NCBI GenBank assembly: GCA_022495995.1
Contig: JAFEMH010000167.1
Span: forward strand, 868,001-932,000
DNA: 64,000 bases
Direction: 5' to 3'
From: Adenophora triphylla var. japonica
Lineage: Eukaryota > Streptophyta > Magnoliopsida > Asterales > Campanulaceae
Position 1 is the stretch's first letter, and the number at the start of each line of letters is the position of its first letter. This document shows positions 58,388 to 64,000 of the stretch, in pieces. The notes under the pieces are model-generated. The model was not told the origin of the DNA. It saw nothing but the letters and a program-made list of their open reading frames with translations, and searched no databases. A program made the position numbers and the translations under genes.

Positions 58388-60404
58388 TCAGTCAGAGTCC
58401 TCGGTGGCTGGCGCTTTCCCCCGATCCCTCTTGCGGCTCGGGCCCGCCTCCTCAGTAGCCACGAATATCTCGGGCTCAGAATCATCCTCGTCTCCGGAGG
58501 AAGGCTCGTCGGGACCAACCGGCACACCCTGATACGGCAAGCCAAGATCCGCAAAGAAGTCGTATCCGAACGAAAACGCGTCGGATTCCCGGACGTGCGA
58601 AGAAGACCCGCCGTGATGCCAGACATGCCCCTGTCCATACGGATCCCCGAGAATGACGTGGTCCGAGGGCAACACCACACTGGGATCTATGAGAGGAGAA
58701 AGAGGAGTCTCGAAAGAAGGCTCGGAAGGAATAGGGGAAGTCTCCCTCTCGACAGGCGCCGGCTGTGCTCGTCTCCTCCTGCCCTGAGAAGACCCACAAA
58801 TAACCATGTTCTTGATAAATCTCTTGGCCCCGATCACCTGGTTTGTCAGCTTCTCCACCACCTTGGCCGGGAACTGCACGGAAACAAAAGCGTCAGAGAT
58901 CATTAAGGCGAAAAATGATGACATGAAAGAAAGGAAAAGACAGAAGCAAAAAAAAAAGAAGAGAAGGAGAGGCCATACCTTCATATCCGGACGAGGCCGG
59001 AAAGCTCGTGGAACCCGATCAGGGACAGGGATCTGTGCTCTCAGCTTGACCCCGTCCTGGACATACGAAAAGCTCGATCGAGGGTACCGCACAACCCCCA
59101 ATCCCTCTCTCTCAAGAACCTGAGGCGTCTTCAACCTCCACAAGACAAATCGCGAGCACTCCTCGATCGCCACGAACCTCGAGTGGTGCTGGCCACCTCG
59201 ATACTCATCCCAGGTCTCCGAGTTCTCACTCGGATGCATCATGTCAGCAGGGGGCTCCACCAGAGCCATCGCAGGTGCACCCACGCCATGTTGACGCGTC
59301 ACTCTCTCCCCCAAATAATACACGTCACAAGTCAAGCCTCTCAAGATCCTCCGCTCCACGGTCCATCTCTCGGCACCCTTCAGCTGCTCTACATCGAAGC
59401 GATCCCAAGGGTAGAATATGATCCCCTCATCTGTCTCAGCCATCATCAAAGGCAGGCAATCCGAGTACTTGAGGGTCGTCCGCCCCCTAGAGCCTTTCTT
59501 CTCCCGGGCATACTTGGACCAAGAAAGCATGGCCGGATACACCCCGATGTACTCCGCCGGCTGCCGCCACATCGTGACGTGAAAGAACTCTAGAGCCCAT
59601 ACCTGCGAAAGGAAAAGGTCAAATCAATTAAGTGCGAAAAAGAATACGTGCTTAAAGAAAAGAGGGAAAGCAAAAAAAAAAGGGAAAGCTTATACCTCCA
59701 GAGGGAACTCGAAGCACGTCAAAGAGCTGACAGCCTTCCGGCTATATCGATCCAGAGCAAAATATAGCTCTGCCAGCCCTGCCTCTCCCCAAGATATCTC
59801 TCCAGCCATCCCCACGTCCTCCAAGGACCTCAGCAAAGCAAAAACAGCCGTCCCCTCGGCATGACCAAAAAGCGTGCTCGAAAAAGCAAACCATAAAAAG
59901 GCCCTAGCAATCTGCTCAACGCCTATCCTCTCATCCCCAGCATGTAGCTCCCAATACTCTCCACGATCTTCCCGTGGACCACCGCGTACTCCATCCCCAT
60001 CCCCTTTTTGGGAATAGGGGAAAATCCTAGAAGGGCCTGCAGATCCATATCGCTGTAGCCATCTATCCACTCAATACTCCGTCCTTTAAAGGACAGGCCC
60101 GTAATCGCAGCATAGTCGGAAGGTGTGACCGTGGCCTCGCCCCAGAAAAAATGGAATGTGTGGGTCACGTCCCACCAATGCTGTGCCAAAGCAAAGATCA
60201 GTCCCTTGCTCTTAGGGAACTTGACCAATCCCCTCAAGCACTCGATGAACTCGTACAATCCGGTCTCAATGACGATGCATGCAGGACTCATCATCGCCCC
60301 TCTGCCCAAAATCGGAAGCCGGTCCCACAAATAAATCACAGACTCCACTGATCCCCTAGTCTTCATCTTGTTCAGCTGCTCCTTCACGAAATTGTTTCCG
60401 CCCT
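58388..60404 (-). pseudogene. E3 antisense gene 1, plant mobile domain, three exons visible
   Basis: An acceptor (T-run then GCAG) ends at about 60405, so at least one more exon lies upstream. Exon A (60404-59696) has WDVTHTFHFFWGE and VTPSDYAAITGLSFKG, the plant-mobile-domain signature, with a one-base frame change near 59937. Intron 1 is GT-AG at 59695-59603 (93 bp). Exon B (59602-58979) has ALEFFHV, then LRGLTCDVYYLGERV and IPVPDRVPRAF. Intron 2 is GT-AG at 58978-58874; it is 105 bp with no stop, so it can also be read through. Exon C (58873-58388) is Ser/Pro/Glu-rich and ends APATEDSD. Only one lesion was seen, so the gene decayed late. Mobile-domain proteins are found both in plant silencing factors and on transposons; the role here is not known. 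Confidence 0.7.
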
Positions 60405-60841
60405 GCAAAAAAAAAAAAAGAGAGAAACAAAAATGTCAAAAAATTTTCACTTGGCATTTACATTCAAAAAAAAAAAAGCATACACATGCATCATAAACCT
60501 AAAGTTTTGCAGAAAATCGGGCAGCATAACAGCATACAACGGACCTAGCCCCATTTTTCTCGCACCAAAGAAAAGAGTTTTTTCAGCAAATACCATTCAT
60601 TCATTCATACAGAAAGCATGTCAATAATATCGAGTCAACGGAAGTAAAAACTCCGTCCCATTTTTCATAAAATAGCACAAATAAACAGTTTTTCCACAAG
60701 TCCTTCATTCAATCAACGGAATCAAAAATCCGTCCCACTTTTCAAAAAAAAAAAAATCCTATGCATACATTGCATTCATATAATTCATCATCCTATTGCA
60801 AAAATAAAAAAAAAATCCTACAAGAGGCATACATGCATACA
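60405..60841. other. Upstream or intron sequence of E3 antisense gene 1
   Basis: A-rich sequence with two copies of a segment ending CAACGGAA...AAATCCGTCCCA (about 60638-60740). It is cut by E4 at 60841. No gene was recognised. Confidence 0.5.
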
Positions 60842-62096
60842 TGCAGGGGTCGAACCACAGAGACTCGTTGGTTTTAACAAGTAAATTTAATTAATGCTTA
60901 AAGTAACAAAATGGGTTTTGATTTGGCTTATTAAAACTAAGTACGAAAGAAAATTAAAACAATTAAGCAACTAAAGTAACAAATAAGCAAGCTCGCAAAC
61001 GAAATTCAAGGATTTAACAACTAGCCCACGGATTAGGTTCACCACATATTATCCCTTTATGCCCTTTTGAATGATAAAATATTAATTGGGTTTAGGGCTT
61101 CTTCGCTTTTGTAAGAATTGGGACGGTTCGATTGCCGGATTGCAATTCTTTTATTGAATAGTTATCAATTATCACGCAAGATCAAATTGACAACAACTCA
61201 ATTCATTAAGCACCAAAGAATTAATGAAACCTAGACTCAATCAATTCACGCAAGATCGTCAATCGAGTCTAATCATCCTAATAGTGTTCATGCACAATTC
61301 CCCACGCAAGTGCAGGACTTGTACCAAATAAAAATTAAGAATACTAGAATGAACTAACTCCACAATTAAATGAAACTTAAATATATAGCATAAAGTTCAA
61401 ATACGGGCTACACCAATCCGTGAACTACAAAGAAATTAGCTACTCATATTCCGGATAAACATCACAAAATATGAATAATAATAACAATGCATCAAACCTA
61501 GAAAAAGAGCAAAAACCTTCAGAAATCCTTCAATCCTTCAAAAGCCTAGGCAAGAAAATAATAATCAAAAAGTACCTAATAATAATCATAATAGGAATAT
61601 ATATAATCCTAAAAACAATCCTTCAACAACTAGGAAAAGGGATTAAAAAGATCCATTAAAATCTGCCAAGGATCTCAAAAATCCTTTCAAAATAAGGAAA
61701 CACTTTCTTTCAGCCCGGCACCACTGGGCCTGCGCCCACTATTCCAGGCGTGCGCCCGTCTTCAATCTGTGAGTTTTGGGCGTGCGACCACCCCTTCCAG
61801 GCGTGCGCCCACCCTGCATTCCAGCCTTGCTCCTTTTTCCTTCCATAATTCCCTTTTGATCCTCCAGCAGAAAGGCTCCTTGACTTCTTAAAATGCCTCA
61901 CAAGTCCCTTTGCACTTTTCATTAGCTCTCCACTCCATTTTTGTTCCTTTCTTCACTTGAATCCATAATTTGTCACCTAATTAACCTGTACTCACAAAAA
62001 CACTAGAAAATACATTAAAATAACCTTTTACTCAAGAATTTCACAAGAAATAAGAGTAGGAGTACCTAATTTAGATGTGTAAAAACACATCCATCA
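60842..62096 (-). repeat. E4 3' LTR (1255 bp)
   Basis: Starts TGATGGATGTGTTTTTACAC at 62096 and ends TTCGACCCCTGCA at 60842. Several copies of GGCGTGCGCCC lie at about 61730-61815. The rest is AT-rich. No partner LTR is in the window, so the ends rest on the TG/CA termini and the polypurine tract. Confidence 0.7.
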
Positions 62097-62111
62097 AATA
62101 CCCCCAAACTT
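62097..62111 (-). other. E4 polypurine tract
   Basis: AAGTTTGGGGGTATT on the minus strand, directly before the LTR start. Confidence 0.75.
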
Positions 62112-63456
62112 ATTTCTTGCTCGTCCTCGAGTAAGACAACATAAGAAAGAAAAATAAAATAAAATGAACAGCCTAAACTAATTAATCTGAAAGTTAACTT
62201 TGTCCCCACATTCTTATATTTCCCAAAATTGCTTGAATCATGAAGTACCACAACCACACAATCTCAAAGCAGTCAATCCACACAAGTATCAACATATATT
62301 ACCATTAATTTTGCTACCCTGCCCAATCATTATATGTACTCAATAAATACCCGTGTGTGTGTGAATTTGAATTCTCCCTTCGCTTCAAACATGATCTATT
62401 TTTATAAAGCTAAGTTCACCAATCATCTCTTATTTTATTGACTTTGTTAACAAATAAAAACACACTTAAACGGCAAACTATGAATACTCCCTTCTGTTTT
62501 TCCACTTCAATGGACCTTAACACCCCCAAACCTGATCATTTAAGCACATATTTTTAAGAGTCATCTACCGTTCAAGTAGGGAACACTGTAGCAGCGAACT
62601 CCATGCCCCTAATACTAGGTAGGAATTTATTACCCCATACTCCTATTTGGCAAGGAAGCAACGTCGCAGCGAACGCCGTGCCCCGAGCTACTTTAGGAAT
62701 ATTTAATCATAGAGATGGGAGTTAGCCATTTCGGTGTCGAGCCTGGTACAGACCATCACGGCGGAAAAGCTCTTCCCCCATAACTCTACTGCATACCCAG
62801 AAATCTGGTTAAGCTAGAATGGTCCCTATCCAACCAATCTACACGCCTGGAGGTATTACCGAGTAATAATTTAATTGCCATTGCTCCCATTCCCTTTTTC
62901 AATTAATTTACACATTATTTCCGATACAAGGGGTGTCCATCCAACAACAAAAATCCACACTATCCAAGGAGTACCCACAGTTTACTGTTAAGAAGTTACT
63001 ATTTACTAAACAAATTCATTAACGTCAAAGATGATGGTGTACTATAAACTTGATAAAACAGATCAAAATTATCAACTACGGGAGAATTACAAAGATAAGT
63101 GCACAGAATTTTTGAGCTTTATTGACATAAATATAACCATTGAGCACCATATCAAAATTAATCTAAAATATATTAAGACTTGCATAACTGACTTTCAACA
63201 CCACGATGTCCTACTAACGATTTCAAACAATCAACCAAGCAATCATGGGAATAAAAGAATGCTAACAAAACTTGAACCGTGTCAAACAAGGACAAAATTA
63301 ACCCAATTTTTTGTTTGTGGTTGTTTTTTTAACTATGGTGATAAACCAAAAACTGTACCAGGTAGTACCCCACACCCCCAAACATAAACCATGCATTGTC
63401 CCTAATGCATATGATATCAATAAAGCATAAGATAGGGTTAGGGGTACCTTAACCGA
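62112..63456 (-). other. E4 spacer between last gene and LTR
   Basis: AT-rich with no convincing gene on either strand. A second G-rich TTTGGGGGTGTGGGG lies at about 63385-63370. A long spacer here is usual in Athila-type elements. Confidence 0.55.
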
Positions 63457-64000
63457 CTACTGAGGCGGAGGGCGAAACTGGTGACCCCAAGGATCACTCT
63501 GAAACTGCTGAAATTGCCCCTCTTATGGCTGGAAGTGTGGTGGAGCAGACTGCTGCGAACTACTGCCTTGTGAGTGCAAATAACCCATGAGTTGCGCCCA
63601 CCTTTAATCTTGCACATTCCTGTGTGCTTGGGCTGCCATAGCCTCCGCCATCCGTCTCTGCTCCGCCTCCTCAAAACGAGTACTGAAATCCCCAAATCTT
63701 CTACTCAATTCGCTCACCTCCACTCTTACCGAAGTCATAGCCAAACTCAGACCGTGCATCGCCCTGGCGGGATCTCTTCTGTATAACTCCACACGTGCTT
63801 CCACAGGGTCCTCCTCCATGTCTTCATCATTCCCTTCATTTTCGTTATTTCCTTCTCCTTCTTCTTCATTCCCTTCACCATCCTCATCACTCGATGCTGA
63901 CACTGCCTCACCTGACTGAATATGACTTTTCTTGGTCATAGTGCTCAAATCTATCTTAGGCCCCGGTTTCAAGTCTCTTGACGGCAGATTCACCCTTGCC
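63457..64000 (-). pseudogene. E4 downstream gene, C-terminal part
   Basis: The frame is open to the right edge of the window, so the start is not seen. It has an acidic Glu/Asn/Asp stretch, then RVELYRRDPARAMHGLSLAMTS (in part), a coiled-coil-like FEEAEQRRMAEAMAAQAHR and a Gln/Pro-rich tail ending FRPPPQ, stop at 63457. In-frame stops occur at 63604-63606 and near 63517. From its place before the 3' LTR it could be the envelope-position gene of an Athila-type element or the end of gag/pol accessory sequence; I do not recognise the family. Confidence 0.5.

Larger units (their letters stand above)
46527..60841 (+). mobile_element. E3: Ogre-like Ty3/gypsy element, 3' end outside window
   Basis: The element has a 5' LTR (46527-48404), primer-binding site, long leader, partial gag, protease, RT, RNase H, integrase, and two minus-strand genes downstream. 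E4 interrupts it at 60842, and its 3' LTR should lie to the right of E4. The five bases before it are ACAAG; the partner duplication cannot be seen. LTR, leader and gag start match E6. Confidence 0.87.
60842..64000 (-). mobile_element. E4: Athila-like Ty3/gypsy element, minus strand, mostly outside window
   Basis: Read on the minus strand, the window shows the end of a gene, a spacer of about 1.3 kb, a polypurine tract and a complete 3' LTR. The 5' part lies right of the window. AAGTTTGGGGGTATT before the LTR, together with GAGGACGAGCAAG upstream of it, is the type seen in Athila and related lineages. The lineage call is tentative because no pol is in the window. Confidence 0.7.

Noticed and set aside
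61471..61659. 62-codon frame rich in Ile and Lys
   Set aside because: Lies inside the E4 LTR and reflects AT-rich sequence.

Overview
The window is plant nuclear DNA, most likely from a eudicot with a large repeat-rich genome. No ordinary single-copy host gene, rRNA or tRNA gene was recognised. Almost all of it is LTR retrotransposons of the Ty3/gypsy superfamily, Tat/Ogre-like in domain order, priming sites and the presence of antisense genes. All copies seen are damaged by stops, frameshifts and insertions. Family names rest on motifs read by eye, not on database searches.

Layout. E1 (1 to about 8.4 kb, +) is the 3' part of a Tat-like element: broken pol, a 31-bp repeat array, a broken antisense gene and a probable 3' LTR start at 7602. 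E5 (-) is an older Tat/Ogre-like element. Its 3' LTR is split between about 8640-8826 and 36103-36842, and its interior runs from 36843 to 45438. E2 (8827-36102, +) is a complete Tat-like element inserted in the E5 LTR, with 5-bp target duplication GAATC. E6 (14111-28020, +) is a complete LTR-bounded element inside the pol of E2, with duplication GGTAT. It keeps gag but has no pol, and about 3 kb of ~30-bp repeat arrays lie near its 3' end. Inside E5 lie two solo LTRs of a third family (37525-39945 and 41057-43443, -), each with a perfect 5-bp duplication, and a 365-bp hAT-like MITE (44310-44674). E7 (LTR start 45439, +) sits in a predicted intron of the E5 antisense gene. E3 (46527 onward, +) is an Ogre-like element inserted in the E7 LTR. 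It is the family partner of E6 and carries protease, RT, RNase H and integrase. E4 (60842 to beyond the right edge, -) is an Athila-like element inserted in E3. The deepest nest is E5 > E7 > E3 > E4.

Antisense genes. Between pol and the 3' LTR, E1, E2, E5 and E3 each carry genes on the strand opposite to pol. E1 and E2 encode related proteins resembling the putative gypsy-type transposon domain followed by a coiled coil. E3 and E5 encode related plant-mobile-domain proteins, and E3 has a second, DUF7745-like gene. Several of these genes have their own TATA box and GT-AG introns. Introns of an antisense gene are not read as introns in the sense genomic RNA, so they can survive reverse transcription.

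Regulation. The LTRs of E3, E5, E6 and E7 share a palindrome TCCGYRCGGA just upstream of the TATA box. The same palindrome, or a one-base variant, also precedes two antisense genes. E3 and E6 share a leader ending in a pyrimidine-CAG acceptor just before gag, which suggests a spliced leader. I consider the antisense-gene and shared-promoter arrangement the most interesting system in the window.
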